Notes: a model not told the origin generated them from the letters alone. A stretch of DNA of 64,000 nt from Micractinium sp. NFX-FRZ (GCA_029339195.1 JAPTJF010000014.1:186001-250000), one strand, 5' to 3'. Shown: positions 46,909-59,408, counted from the first letter of the stretch. A program made the numbers and translations.

Positions 46909-49900
46909 ATGACACCGCTGCTGCTCCTGCTGCTGGTGGGCGCAGCACCCTTTGCCCGTGGTCTCTGGCCTCTGCCAGAGTCGACAACACCGGGCAGCGG
47001 CACGCTGTGCCTGGCCCGAGAGCTGTCGTGGCAGGGGAGCGTGGAGAGCGATGTGCTGGCCGCTGCGTTCGAGAGGTGCGGGAGGAGGAGGGTCGTGCTC
47101 CAGGCGGTCACCCGTATGCATGTGGGTGGGTTGTGTTCGGAGTGGGTTGTGCAGCAGATGGGGTAGCCTGGCTGCCCGGGGGCAGTCGATTGTGTCTACT
47201 ATAGTCGAGATTCTTAAATCCAGCCAATGGTATGGATGCATGCCGTGATTCATTCACTTCTACCCTGGCTGCCCTGGTTGCCCCTTGAGCAGGACCTGCT
47301 CCCAACTCTCCCCCTGCCCTGCCCTGACCCTTGCTCAGCTTCCCTCCTCAAACTCTGCAGGTACTCTGCCATCCTGAGCGGCATGCCGGCGGGGCTGGGC
47401 CGCCAAGAGAGCGCAGCAGCTACCCTCGCCGCCTTTGCTGGCGCTCAGCCCCTGTGCTCCCAGGTGGTGGAGCAAGTGGAGGTGGCGGTGGCCTCTCCAG
47501 ACCAGAGCCTCAACCTTGACACACCCGAGGACTACACTCTGGTGGTGGCAGCCCCTGTCATCCGCATCGAGGCCAGCTCGGTGAGTGAGGGAGGCAGAAG
47601 GGCAGGTGAGGGAGAGGAAGAGGCACTGGGAGGGCAGGCCATCGCCAGTGGGCAGCATCCAGGCTAGCTTGGTGAGGCGGGGCGTGAGGGGCACCTGTGT
47701 GGATCTAGGCTTGAGGCAAGGGGAGGCAAGCAGTGAGCGGGGAAGGCGTGGAGAGAGGGGACAGCTGCACACGAAGCCGGCACGCGGGCTCAAGCTGATC
47801 TGCCCACTCGCCCTATGTGCCGCCCCCTTGTGCCTGCACGCTCAGGTGTTTGGCGCGCTGCGTGGCATGGAGACGCTGTCCCAGCTTGTGAGGCGGCAAG
47901 CGGCGGACCCTGCGGTGCCAGCGGGGGCTGCCTGGCCAGGTGGGCGCCGCCGCAGTTGGAGAGGGAGAGCACCGGCACCTGTGCGGGTGACTGGGGAGGG
48001 CAGGTCGTGCTGTGCAGGGCACAGCTGACGCAGGTTCTCAGCCTTCCTGCACCCTGCTGCTTGCACCCTGCTGCCCACGCTGACCTGTCATGTGGCTCAA
48101 TCTCGTGGCCCCCTATCAATACCCATGCCCGCTACTGCCCCGCCTCATCTGGCACTCCCGCCCCCCAAGCAGGCAATGCGTCGGGCAGCGGCAGCTCCAT
48201 CCTCTTGGTGAGCGCAACCACCATCAAGGACTCGCCCCGCTTCCGCCACAGGTGCGCCGCCTGACTCAGCACCCGGGGGAGAGAGGAGTGTCGAGGATGC
48301 TCCGCGGAGCTCCGGCACACTGTTGGAATCGGTTTGCTGAGCTGGCACTGACTGCTTGCGCGAAGGAAGCTCTGTGTGCGCATTGCACAGCCCTCCTCCT
48401 CCTGGCAATGCCTGGCCCCTGCCCGTCTGGCCAGCTGCATGCACATTGAATCCGCAACCCCCCGATCTGCAGGGGCCTCATGCTCGATACCGCCCGCACC
48501 TTTGTGCCCGTGTCGGACATCAAGGCAAGCTAGGGGGGGTGGGGTGCAACAGAGTGCACGCGTGCCCAGCCCTCACGGCATTATTGCCAGTGCAGCCTGG
48601 GCAAAGCGGTGTGACCTGAGGCCGCAAATATTGCATGCTGCGGCAGCGGCTCAGGAGTGCCAGCACACTCACCCTGCCCCACCTACCCCGCAGCCAGGGC
48701 CGACCATGACGGTTGTGCCTCCAAGGCACGTCTGACGCGACTGCTGTGCCTGCTGTGCAGACCCACCTGGACGCCATGGAGATGGTCAAACTCAATGTGT
48801 GAGCGCCCACTTTGCCAGCTGCCTGACCTGCTTGCCTCTCCTGTGTCCCTCCTGCGCTGCTGGTGATAGGCGGTGTTCTGGTCAGCTCGGGCCGCTCTGT
48901 GCTGCGAAGCCTGCTGTGGTTGAGCTGCGTGCGCTGTGTGCCCCTCCATCTTCCCGGGCAATGACTGCCTGCCCATTTCCTAAAGGCACCTCCCTGCCTT
49001 ACCCCGCCTCACCCTCCCCTTGCCCTGTCATCCCCTCCCCCCCGAGCATCGTAAGCAGCTTCCCCATTGCCGCCCCTGGACAGCAGCCTCCATTGGCTGG
49101 CCCGCCATCGGCACCAAGCCTTCCCAAGCCTGCTCCCCGCCAGCGTCCACCGTCACTCCCCCTTCCTTCCCCGCCCCCGACTTCCCCGCAGCTTCCAGTG
49201 GCACTTCACTGACGACGAATCCTTCGCCTGGCTGAGCGAGCAGTACCCGCAGCTTGCGGAGAAGGGTGCCTTCTCGCCTTCCCAGGTCTATACGGCTGCC
49301 GACATCCGGGAGGTGGTGGAGTATGCCCGCCTGAGGGGCATCCGAGTCATACTGGAGCTGGACACACCCGGTGAGAGCATGCACTCAAACAGTCGAGCAA
49401 ACTGCATGCGGGTGAAAGGTCAACGCATGCTGCGGGCGGGCGCATCATGTGTGCTAAACCTAGGCAGTGCGGCCCACCCTGCCCTGGTAATCCACGCTCA
49501 GCCCCCTGCAATACACGGAGCAGCTGCAGGGCAGCTGCGGTCCGCTGCTTCTGCACATGAGCCCAGCCGGCAGCTGCCGCTTGCCCCATGCCCCTCACTT
49601 TCCTCTCTCTGCCTCTCGCTCACTGCTGCCGCTGCTGCTGGCGCTCTGTGCTCCTGCAGGCCACACTCAGAGCTGGGGCAAAGGCATGCCCCAGCTGTTG
49701 ACAGAGTGCTACCAGGATGGGGCAAAGAACGGGAAGCTGGGACCCCTGAACCCCGTTCGCAACGAGACGTAATCGTACACACACACAGCATTCATTACGC
49801 AGGGGCTGAACCGGGGGGCAGTGGGGCTGCCAGCAGTAGTGGTCTCTGCGGGCGCCCGCTGCTGATCCCACCAAGCAAAAAGCCTGGCTCCCACCCGAGT

Positions 49901-51006
49901 GTTTGCCCACCTGCCCATCCGGCTGCCTCGCTCGCTCTTGCCGGCCACGTTGCCGAATGATATGCCCCAGCCACGGTGCCCCCTTGCTGCTTTGCGCGCT
50001 GTGCATGCAGGCACGAGGTGGTGGGGAGCCTCCTCCGTGAGCTGGCGAGCCTGGCGCCAGATCCCTTTCTGCATCTCGGCGGCGACGAGGTGGATCACCT
50101 GTGCTGGATGGTGAGCAGGGAGCGTGCGGGTGGCTGGTGGGAGGCGCAAGGCTGGGCAGGGGTTGTGCAGGAGATGGACTGCCCCGCTTCTGGATCAAGT
50201 CAGGAACACAATTGTTTGAGGTCCGCCTCCGCGGAGGTGACAGCACGCATGGGAGTATGGAGGACGTTGGTCAGAGGGCAGGTCGGCCATACAAGTGCGG
50301 GTCCCCGCGTGCTGCTTGGAGAAGAGCACACCACCCAGAGAGCATGCCGTGTGCTGCGGCCCAAACCAGGCTGAGGGTCCCCCGTCACCCCCCACTACCG
50401 CCTGTTCTCTTGCAGAGCAACCCTGAGGTCATGGACTTCATGTTTGCCCGGGGTTGGGACTACGACATGGCCAAACTGGAGGGGTACTGGATGGAGCAGG
50501 TGGGGGGCGTGGAGTAGGCACGCTGGGTTATGGTGGGGCAAGCATGCGTGTGTCTGTGTGTCTGGGGGAGGGGGGGCGCCCACCCAGCCTGGTTGGAGCA
50601 GGTGGGTGCGGTAGTTCATAGCCAGGAAGCTGAAATCCAGGGTTTTGGCGGGCATGTTGGGGTCCCCAGGGTATGGCTCAGCGAGGGATTGGCTGGCACT
50701 GCCACGAAGCCTGCTGACAACCTTTGCCGCACCTTGCTGGGCTGCCGAATATGCCCTAGCGACGCAGCCTCCCTTATCGCCGCCCATTGCGCCCAGCAGA
50801 AAGTGAAGCTGGCGGCGGCCGTGGGGAGGACCGGCATTGTGTGGCAGGAGGCGTTTGACCACGGCAACCTGCCGCCCCCCACCACCTGGGTGCAAGTGTG
50901 GAAGTACACAACGGAGAAGGGGGAGACATGGAATGAGAGGCTGGCGGTGAGACTGGAGGGCTACTCTTTGGCGCCCTCACCCTCATCCGGGCGCTTTCTC
51001 TGTGTG

Positions 51007-51042
<36 letters not shown>

Positions 51043-52051
51043 CAGGTCTTGTGTGCCTATCGCACCTCGTGGGTGGGTGCCCCCCCGTGTCCGCCTGTGG
51101 CCTCGCTTCCATTCGCCCCCCACTTCCCCCTCACCCCCCGGGTGCCAGGCTGTCACCGCCTCGGAGCACAAGGCCCTCCTCTCCAGCCCCTGGTACCTCC
51201 TGCAGGACTGCTCGGCCACTGAGGTGAGCGCCCTGTCTGTCTGAGGTGCTCCAAACGCACGCTCTTGGATGGGCGCAGCACCGGAGCTGACCAGGCTCCA
51301 GGGGTCGCCTTCCTTGTGCCTGTGCTGGGCGCCCGCACTGCTCCGCCTGCCTGCCAAGCTGCCCCCCTACGGGTGCTGCATCCGGTTTTTGATCGGGTGC
51401 CCCTTCCTCTCCCCGTGTGCAAAATTGGACATCCGGTTTTTGAATCGGGTGCCCCTTCCTCTCCCCGTGTGCAGGATTGGAGGGAGCACTACGAGGCTGA
51501 CCCCCACGACTTTACAGGGAGTGCTGAGCAGGTGAGAGGAGCCTCCTTATGTGGGCATGCAAGGCACGCGATGCAGGGGCTGAGATGGCGCAGATGTAAA
51601 GCGCGCTGCCTTGTTTACCTGACCTGGAAAAGCAGCGGTATCAGGCAGCAATGCATGCTGGGCAGCCGATGGAAGTAGGAGCGCTTGCTTGGTCGCCTGC
51701 CTGCTTGCGTGCCTGCCCTCCTCCCGCCGCGCCAACTCGTCTCCTGCCGACGCCCTCTCCAGCTGCCTGGCTTTCAACACATTGAGCGCCAAGGCATTGC
51801 TTCTGCTGCCTGTGCAGAAAGCGCTGGTGATGGGGGGCGAGGCCTGCGCCTGGGAGTTCCCAGATGCTGCCAGCTCGTTCACACGAGTGTGGCCCTGCGC
51901 CGCTGCGGCGGCAGAGCGCCTGTGGTCCCCGCCCAGCCTTGCCAAATCCGACAAGGCAGAGGGCAGGCTGGGCGAGGTGGGGTGCCGCATGAAGGCGCGT
52001 GGCATCCCTGCGCAGGACATGGGCCTGGGGGCGCCCTGCCCTGGCAGCTGA
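46909..52051 (+). CDS. GH20 beta-N-acetylhexosaminidase, copy 1
   Basis: A 544-residue secreted exo-hexosaminidase that removes terminal GlcNAc/GalNAc from glycans or chitin-like polymers. It has 14 exons with consistent phases from 46909-47075 to 51818-52051. A signal peptide (TPLLLLLLVGAAPFARG) leads into a non-catalytic GH20b domain, then the TIM barrel. Family 20 marks are [45 protein letters not shown], the catalytic Asp-Glu pair in [12 protein letters not shown] (exon 50011-50110), GIVWQEAFD and a C-terminal AAAAAERLWSP. All key residues are present. The donor after exon 5 is GC rather than GT. The gene is a same-strand paralogue of the copy at the window end; a transposon lies between. 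Confidence 0.95.
48525..48526 (+). other. GC donor of a GC-AG intron
   Basis: Exon 5 of GH20 copy 1 ends GACATCAAG and is followed by GCAAGC. Phase and homology require splicing here to the acceptor at 48760. The AAG|GCAAG context is the known consensus for GC-AG introns. The paralogue has GT at the same place. Confidence 0.85.
51007..51045. repeat. (CCTG)n microsatellite
   Basis: About nine CCTG units in an intron of GH20 copy 1, ending in TGCAGGT, so the repeat mimics a pyrimidine-rich 3' splice site. Confidence 0.92.
51379..51482 (+). repeat. 51-bp tandem repeat over acceptor, GH20 copy 1
   Basis: The unit beginning CATCCGGTTTTTGA occurs at 51379 and 51430. The second unit carries the true acceptor GTGTGCAG|GATTGGA; the first reads GTGTGCAAAATTGGA and has lost the AG. 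Identity outside that site is nearly complete, so the duplication is recent. Confidence 0.95.
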
Positions 52052-52666
52052 GGTGCTGGCAGCGCCGACTAACGCTGACACGAGCAACACGCACGACGGA
52101 TCCCTTCTGCCCTCGCCCCCAACCCGCTCCCCGCCCCCTTCCATGCCCAGTGTTTTCACCGTGTCATTCTTTTTCCCTGCCATGTTCCTGACTGACTTTG
52201 GACGTCCTTGTTCAGAAACCCCCCCAAAACGTGCCCATCCAAACAGATGACTCCAGCCAGTCCAAGCTCCCCACGCCCCGCTACCGATGCACCCACACAT
52301 TTTTTCACCGTCTGCAATTCTACCCTGTCCCTCCAGCCTCAACTGACTTTGTTACCCTGCAGCTGCAGTTCTCAACACGGCAGCTCGTGTCCCGCGTGCT
52401 GCCAGTCGATGCATCTGCACCAGTGACTTAGCATGGAAGTGTGTTCAGATGATTAACGCATAGCGCCCCGCAAGCCAATCCGCACTCCCAGGCCTCATGG
52501 CACAACCGGCACACGCGCGCCCTACCCAATTTGTGCATCACACCTTCTGGGCCTCCCTGTAGCTGCACAGTGCATTGTAATGCCTTCAGGGTTGCAAACA
52601 TTACAGAAGCAACACGAAACAAAAAGAGCTCAACCGGAGCTGCATGCACCCTGTACCCGGAGCAAC
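52052..52666. other. GH20 copy 1 3' flank up to the transposon
   Basis: Presumed 3' UTR and flank. It holds TGTAA on the plus strand at 52576-52580 and TGTAA on the minus strand at 52601-52605. No gene is seen. Confidence 0.5.
52576..52580 (+). terminator. TGTAA poly(A) signal for GH20 copy 1
   Basis: TGTAA 525 bp after the stop codon, just before the transposon end. Confidence 0.5.
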
Positions 52667-52705
52667 CGATGCGCACCCCCGAGGGGGAAATTACCCATAT
52701 ATAGG
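52667..52705 (+). repeat. Left terminal inverted repeat
   Basis: Begins CGATGCGCAC, then a C-rich spacer, AGGGGGAAATTACCC and ATATATAGGG. It pairs with 59509-59547. Confidence 0.7.
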
Positions 52706-53002
52706 GAGCGCCGCAGGCGCGACGCTGGTAAATAGGGAAGGGGGGGGAGGAAAGAGGGAGGGGGGAGAAAATAAGTCGGCGCGCGCAGCGCGCCGCCGCC
52801 GCCACGCAGAGTTACTTTCTCAGCCGGCGTGCTCCTGCAGTCAATTTCCCGCATATTTGCGACATAATTTGAATACATCAGAGCGTCATTAGACGGATGT
52901 TCCACATTTGGAAAACAAAAAACCTGCTGCTGGTGACCTGGCGCCTCGCTCGCATGCTGTGTCAAAGTAAAGCATCAGTAAAGAAATGCATCAGAAAGTT
53001 AT

Positions 53003-53828
53003 TCACTCAACATCAAAGAAAACATCACTGGGTGAGTCAGTTGGAAGCTGTTCCTGCTGCTGCTGCTGCCGCTCTTGCTGTTGCTGCCGCCCTGGTTGCT
53101 GCTCTTGTTGTTCCTGCCGCCCCGGTTGCTGCTGCGCCGGCTGCTGCTGTTGCCGCTGCTGTTGCCTCCCAAGCCTCATGCCTGAGTATCCTGCCCAAAG
53201 ATCACGCAGCGGGTTGTGCTGCTGCTGCCGCTGCTGCTGCTGCGCTGCCCCTGGCGCAGGTGGCACGGCTGCTGTCCTCTGTTGAGGTGCCGAAGTGGGG
53301 CGGACACCCTGGGCCTGCGCTGCCAGAGCTTCCTGCCGTGCTGCATCGCTTGTGCGCGCGTCCTCTTCTGTCCACTTCTTTGATAGCCTATTCTGCTCAG
53401 CGGCTCCTTTGGCATCCCAGGCCGCTTTGTGTGGGCACACTTTATAGTGTGCAGGGCTGTACCGGGTCTGCACACCTTGGGACCTGCAGTGAAGGGTGAT
53501 GATGGGGTGAGGTTGATGCATGGTGAGGGTGGCGGTGTCGTTGTCGATCCTAGTGCCCTAGGATGCCCCGGCTTCAAGCAGTCAAGCAGTCACGCACACA
53601 TTGCAGTCAAGCAGTCAAGCAGTCAAGCCACAGAGTGCCCCTACTACTGACCTGCATGCTCTGCACAGCCCAATCTTTGTGGGCCCGCCACGCCCTCCAC
53701 CTCGCCCGCCGCGGCCGCCTCGAGCAGCGCTGCCCCGGCCGCCTGCCGGCGGTGGTGATGGATGCAGCGGCGGCGGCTGCGGCAGCTGCATTGGCACCCC
53801 AATTGGGGCCCCTGGCTGCTGCTGCTGT

Positions 53829-53861
<33 letters not shown>

Positions 53862-56800
53862 GCCTCCGAATCCAGCGGCTCTTGCTGCTGCTGTTGCTGT
53901 TGCTGCTCAAGACGAGCTGCAGCCCGCTCTGCTGCTGCAGCTGGGTGCAGCGTGTAGTGCTGTTCACCCAGGTGCAGCACGAGCTCATAAAATTCCTTCA
54001 AATACTTGCCCTCCGTGTACCGCAGCTGGGTAGGCACCTTCCGAGCCAGCCGTACCACCACCTCAAAGTTCCAATGCGCGCTAACGTGTCCCACTCCTCG
54101 ACAGTGCGTGGTGGGGCGCTGCCGTGCGGTAACAGCTTGCTGAGCTGCGCCACATCCTCTTCACTATCCAACCGCGGCATGCACGGTTCCAGCCGGGCTT
54201 TGTGAAAACGGCCCACTGGCGGGTTGCTGCCATGCCGCTGCTGCCTGGCGCTGGTGGCTCGGCGCTGCCCAGAACCTGCCATGCTGCTGTGGTGCTGAGC
54301 ACCTGCAGCGGTGCGGTCGGGCCCAGCTGCCTGTTCCGATACCTCCTCAACTGCTGCCGTGCCGCTCTGTTGGCCCCATTCAAAGTCGTCGAGAGAAGCT
54401 GGGTGCTTCCGCTTCCGGTGCTCGCGGCTGCTGCCAGATGCATCGGCGCTGACCAGTTGCTCATTGCGACCAGATGCCGGCATAGCAGGGCTCTGGCTGG
54501 TCTACAGGCGAAGGTGCAGGGTGGGCAAGGCGGTGGATTTAGTTGGGAGGGGTGCCAGCACCGCTGGCATAGCAGGCAATGCACCCACAACAGGCACAGC
54601 TGGCATTGCAGGCAATGCAGGCACAGCAGGCAGCGCACGCAGGCTCCACTGCGCACCCGCAAGGCCCCACAAGAGGCATCCCCCCACCCTCCTCCGCACC
54701 TGCTGCTGGTGGCGCTGGGTGGCACGAGGCGCTGCTGCCGAGGCCGCCACTGTGGCGGCGGCCTGGGCAGCGCTCTGGCTGGGCTGCAGGGGGAGGGGCA
54801 GGGTGGGGCAGGGCGGGGAGTTGGGGCGAGGTGAGAGGTGCCAGCACCGCTAGCGTAGGACGCACAGCAGGCAGCGCAGGCACAGCAGGCAGCGCACGCA
54901 GGCTCCACTGCGCACCCGCAAGGCCCCACAAGAGGCATCCCCCCACCCTCCTNNNNNNNNNNNNNNNNNNNNNNNNNNNNNNNNNNNNNNNNNNNNNNNN
55001 NNNNNNNNNNNNNNNNNNNNNNNNNNNNNNNNNNNNNNNNNNNNNNNNNNNNTGCAGGGGGAGGGGCAGGGTGGGGCAGGGCGGGGAGTTGGGGCGAGGT
55101 GAGAGGTGCCAGCACCGCTAGCGTAGGACCCACAGCAGGCAGCGCAGGCAGCGCTGGCAGTGCAGGCCAGGGTACCGCACACGAGGGCACAACACAGGTC
55201 CCGCCACCCACCCACCCCGCACCTGCTCCTGCTGGCTGTTGGCGTCTTGCAAGATGCAGACTGCCGCATGAATGTCGTAGGCCTTGAAGAGCAGCTCCTT
55301 GGACTCGATGCGCAGCCTAGATGCCTTTGCCAGGTCTTTGACCCTGAGCGCCGCCTTAGCCTCTGCTGCCTTGAAGGCGCTCTGCCTATGCAGTGCCTCC
55401 ACTTTGTTGCTTTCCGTCCGCACCAGCTGGTCGAGCGGCAGGGTTGATGCTTCCAAGCGCTCCAGCTCTGCCATCACGCCTGCTGTGGCCGCAAGCGAGG
55501 GGGGCTCCGGCAGCGCGCCCACCCAGTCCTCGTGAGTGATGCCTGGCTTGGGCTGCGTGATGCCTGGGTAGGGCGGGTCGGCGCAGCCTGCCTGGGCAGC
55601 GCGCCGGTTGATGCTGTGCATGAGCTGGTAGTCATCACACTCGTAGGCTGCGTAATCCTCGTGGCGCCTCTCCACGCGCTGCCGAGCAGTGTGTCTGCAC
55701 GCGGGAAGCGGTGAGGCAGCACATGGGTTCCAATGCAACTTCAGAAAACATGGGGGGGTTGAAAGGCCCGGCTCAGCACAGCTCTGCAACGCAACTTCGA
55801 AATTGAAGCAGCTGCAAGCCGTAAGCTCCTCACTCAACAACATGAACCCTTCCACCAATGCACCTGAAAGCAAAGTTGGTCATGGCAGCCTCCATGCCCT
55901 TGAGGCCCAGCTTGGTGCCCGGGATGAACGCCTTCAGATGCTTGTTCACGTTCTCTAGCGCGCTGCTGCTGCGGATGGGGCACGGCTCGCCCTTGCGGTT
56001 CATGTAATACATCTCTGAAGTCTTGAGCGGGTCTGCACGGCAGGGTGCATGGCCATGAAGAATCGGTTGCAGCAGCTGGTAGGGTGAAAAGGGGTTGTGA
56101 GTACAGGGGTTGTGAGCTGGTGCGGGGTGGGGGGTGGGTGGGGTTAGGTGGGGTGTGGGGAGGCGCCTCCCCAGTCTTGCCTCAAAGAGCCTGGTTGGCG
56201 TGGCCTGCCCTGTCCCCAGCTGCACGTGCTGCCATGCTGCATACGGCAGCGCCACGCTCACCCTCGAGGTAGCCGTTGCCGACCAGGGCGCGGACGCGAG
56301 CATGCACTGCAGACAGCTGCGGGGTGATGAGCTCCTGGTTGGTGCGGGCGCACGTCGGGTTGTCCTTGGTCCACTTCTCCCAATGCTGGTCGAGCAACTC
56401 AAGTCCCCGCTCCCAGCTAGGGTGCTCCCTACATGGAGGAGTTGGGGAGTGCACACGTGGCTTAAAATGGAGTAGATTCTGGTTGGAGTGGGCAGTATGG
56501 CGGTAAGGACTTGGGGTGGCTTGCATGGGGACGGCACCGTGGCATGGCAGGTCCACGCACGCTCAGGAACATTACAACAGAACTGGCATTAGCCACTGCC
56601 CTCTCTCCAGCCCCTCCTCACGCCACACTCACCACAGGCCGCCTTGGGCGTCCCACCAGGCGCGGAAGGCAGGCGAAGCGTGATCAACGCGCTCGTACTG
56701 GCCCATGCCATGCTCCTGCCGCCACCGCGCCATAAGTACAGAGCCCTTCTCCTTGCCGCCCTCGCCCATGTACGGCAGCTGGAAGCACTGCCGCAGCTCC

Positions 56801-59408
56801 TGGTTGAACGCCTCTGCATAGGAATGCAAGCTGGGACATTAATAGTGCACCTTGTGCATCAAAAGCTGTCACGTGCGGACTGCCCAATTGCCAGGGCACT
56901 GCCATGCACTGCTGCCATGCACCACCCTCACTCATGCAGGCACCGTTGACAGTCAGTTCATCCCCACTCACCCCCAGCGCTGTGGCCCTCGGGCACGGCG
57001 TCACCGTAGCACTTGTAGATGTGGAACAGGTCCTGGTACACCTTGGACTCCTCCCAAATCTCTGTGAGCACCCGCTCCATGCCCTGCACGGAAGCCGCAA
57101 TGGAAGCGCTGCATTACAACATGGTTGCTGCAGGATCGTGCCGATATATGCCTGGCTGGCAGGGCAACCAAAGCACGCTTAGCAGGCTGCCAGGCTGGCA
57201 GGCAAATCCGAGCGATGTTTGCGCAGCAGGCCAGACTTGGCGCGCGCTCACCTCCGGCCAGTCCACCCAAAACCACTTTGGTTGCTGCAGGAAGGCATGC
57301 GGGCAAGTAGAGGGTCAGCCAGCTTGGCGCGAGGCTGGGCTACGCTGGTAAGCAACTGACACAAGGCAGGCAGCAAGGCGGGAGGCTGGGCTGCGCTGGT
57401 AGGGCAATCAAGAAACGGCGGCTGGTGGGCATGCAGGCAAGCAGACAGGCAGGCACGCCAGCTTACCGTGCCGCCGTGCTTGGCAATGTTCTCCTTGACA
57501 CGCTGCAGGTGCCGCCTGAGCTCCTCCATTGAGGTACTTTGGGTGCCCATCTGCATATGCAACAGGCGAGCGGAATGTGGAGAGTAGGCAGCTGAGCGAC
57601 AAGCTGCTGCACTGAGGTGTCTGCCGGGGCTTTGGCATGTGGGCCTCCTCTCAAACCAGAAGCGCAGCGGCGCCGACAAAGCTGCCAGGAGCATGCTGGC
57701 AGTACTGGCGCATGTGATGACAGTATAGCAGTAAGCTCACCTGAAGAAGAATCTCGCCCCGGGAGTTAAGCAGGGTGAAGACAGCACCGTAGGGCTTGCC
57801 GCCACCGCTGTGCAGCTTCTTCATGACGCCGTGGGTGTGGTCGCCAGCCACCGCTGCGTCAGGCCCTGCGTCGACAGAAGCGAGGCACGCACGCTTGAAC
57901 TCTAGCCGGCCAGCTGCCTGCGCCTTGTGCACTACGCTGCGCAGGTAGTTGCTGCTGAAGCTCTGCAGCAAGTGGGTGTGACGTATTGCAAGCACATGAG
58001 AGAGCGAGCTTGGCAGCAGGCGCATGTCTGATGCATGGCAAGTTGGTGAGTGCCTGCGCTGTGCAGCTGGCACTCACGGCATAAGCTTGATGAGTCACAA
58101 CACGAACCCGCAGCCACAAATTTCCGGAGCACAAGCAGAGTGTGCAGGTATCCACGCGTGTGACGCTGTGGAGGTGGTGGTCAACTGCCTGGTTGGGACC
58201 CCCCCGCACTCACCTGCAGCTTCCACTTGTGCCCGTGGCAGATGTCCATCACCTGACCGTGGATGCGGTTCACCTCCTGCGGCAGCAAGGCGACTGGACC
58301 CTCCAGCCGCCCCACGGCATACTTCAGGAACTTCTCCTGAATGTGCAGGCGGTGCGCAGCAGCGGCGGAGCGCAGGATCTCATGAAGGCGCTGCCGAGCA
58401 AGAATGCGGGGGGTAGGGGGGCAGGGTGGGTTGGCAGGTGAGCGTCAGGTGGGGCGTGCTGAGGCAAAACGCAGTGCAGTGCAGTGCAGGCATTGAGGCA
58501 TCTCAGCTGCATTCTGTGAGGAGCACATTCTGCAGGCCCAGGTGCCCGCAAGGTTCTCCCAGCCCACCAATGCGTGCCCTGCCCGCCTCTCATCAACCCA
58601 CCTGCTCTGCCATGGTGCCAGCCTCGTAGATGCTCTGTGCCACGAACAGGACAGACTTGTGGAGAGAGCCACGCTTGGTGTAGTGGATGGTCATGTTGTC
58701 GTTGATGAAGCCCAGCCCCTTCTCCTCATACGCCTCCGCCAGCTCGGGGCTGGTGGCCACAAAGGACGTGTTCTTGCCCCGGGCAGCCGCTGCATGCAGG
58801 GTGAAGGTTGCAGGACATGTCGTGGAGTTGCAGTGCATGCATGCAATGGCATGCGTGGGCGCAGGGTAGGCGCACCTGCAAACACAGTGCCCACCGCCCG
58901 CGAGCGCACCGCCCGCCAGCGCACCGCCCAGCGCACCTGGGCACTTCTCGCAGGCATACTGCCAGTTCAGCGTGAAGCACAGGGTGTCCTGTGAGCCAGT
59001 GACACGGATGTTGTTCTTGAGTGGGCCTGCCGACTGCGCCGTAAACCGCTTGCAGGCGGGGCACAGCATGCCGCACTTTGTGCCAGGCGGCAGGCCTGCC
59101 GCCTCCGCCAGCTGCCGCCGGTACTGCTCGTGGGGCTTGAGCGCGATGAAGCGGCTCCCCTGCAGCAAGAAGTCTTCTGGGGTGGCTGGCCGCCCTTGGC
59201 TGGCAGCGAAGGCCACAGCGTCCGGGCCGCTGACCTCCATTGCTGGCAGCGCCCACTGCTTGCGCTTGCTCCCGCTGTCGCTGCTCATCGTGTCCTGAAG
59301 GTACTCAAAAACCCCTAAGGCGGCTGCCTTCAGCTCAGGCAGCCCGGCCATGAGCACGCCATCCTCGTCCGGGAAAGCTGCCTCGTCCAGCTGCTCCTCG
59401 CGCTCCAT
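53003..59408 (-). CDS. DDE-type transposase, multi-exon, frameshifted and gapped
   Basis: The start at 59408 gives MEREEQLDEAAFPDEDG; an in-frame ATG at 59492 is closer to the TIR and less likely. The N-terminal part has a Cys pair CPAC and a later CEKCP, probably zinc-binding. The catalytic core is spread over many exons. The first Asp is in VAGDHTHGVMKKL (about 57840) and the second is likely in YQDLFHIYK (about 57030). The acidic third residue is in SSALENVNKHL (about 55960), followed by GTKLGLKGMEAAMTNFAFR. Next is a helical region (55690-55220), then a 100-N gap. The remaining exons (54787-54695, 54502 and below) lead to Q-rich segments and the stop at 53003. The frame changes near 54080-54110 without a plausible intron. 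The family is unassigned; MULE- or KDZ-like groups are possible. It was probably once functional and is now likely decayed. Confidence 0.8.
53050..53165 (-). repeat. Poly-Q coding repeat
   Basis: CTG/TTG-type triplets on the plus strand encode Gln-rich stretches near the transposase C-terminus, mixed with Pro, Gly, Arg and Glu. Confidence 0.85.
53814..53912 (-). repeat. Poly-Q coding repeat (CAG/CAA)
   Basis: Two runs of Gln codons, of about 16 and 9 residues, separated by PLDSEA. Mixed CAG and CAA usage suggests selection or age rather than a fresh expansion. Confidence 0.9.
54500..55215 (-). repeat. Tandem repeat array around assembly gap
   Basis: Large imperfect units recur at about 54510-54710, 54784-54952 and from 55053. 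They share GGTGCCAGCACCGCT, a CACAGCAGGCAGCGC segment and AAGGCCCCACAAGAGGC. One unit includes a short exon (54695-54787). The N run falls inside this array, so copy number is unresolved. Confidence 0.88.
54953..55052. other. Assembly gap, 100 N
   Basis: Exactly 100 N, the usual placeholder for a gap of unknown length. It lies within a tandem repeat, which explains the failed assembly. An extra transposase exon copy may be hidden in it. Confidence 0.99.

Noticed and set aside
51565..51660. Second tRNA-like string with GGCGCAGATGTAAAGCGCGCTG
   Set aside because: No T-arm or acceptor stem could be formed; it is intronic in GH20 copy 1.
53050..53165. Cys-rich protein read on the plus strand over the CTG repeats
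   Set aside because: It is the reverse frame of the poly-Q coding region; it has no start context or domain.
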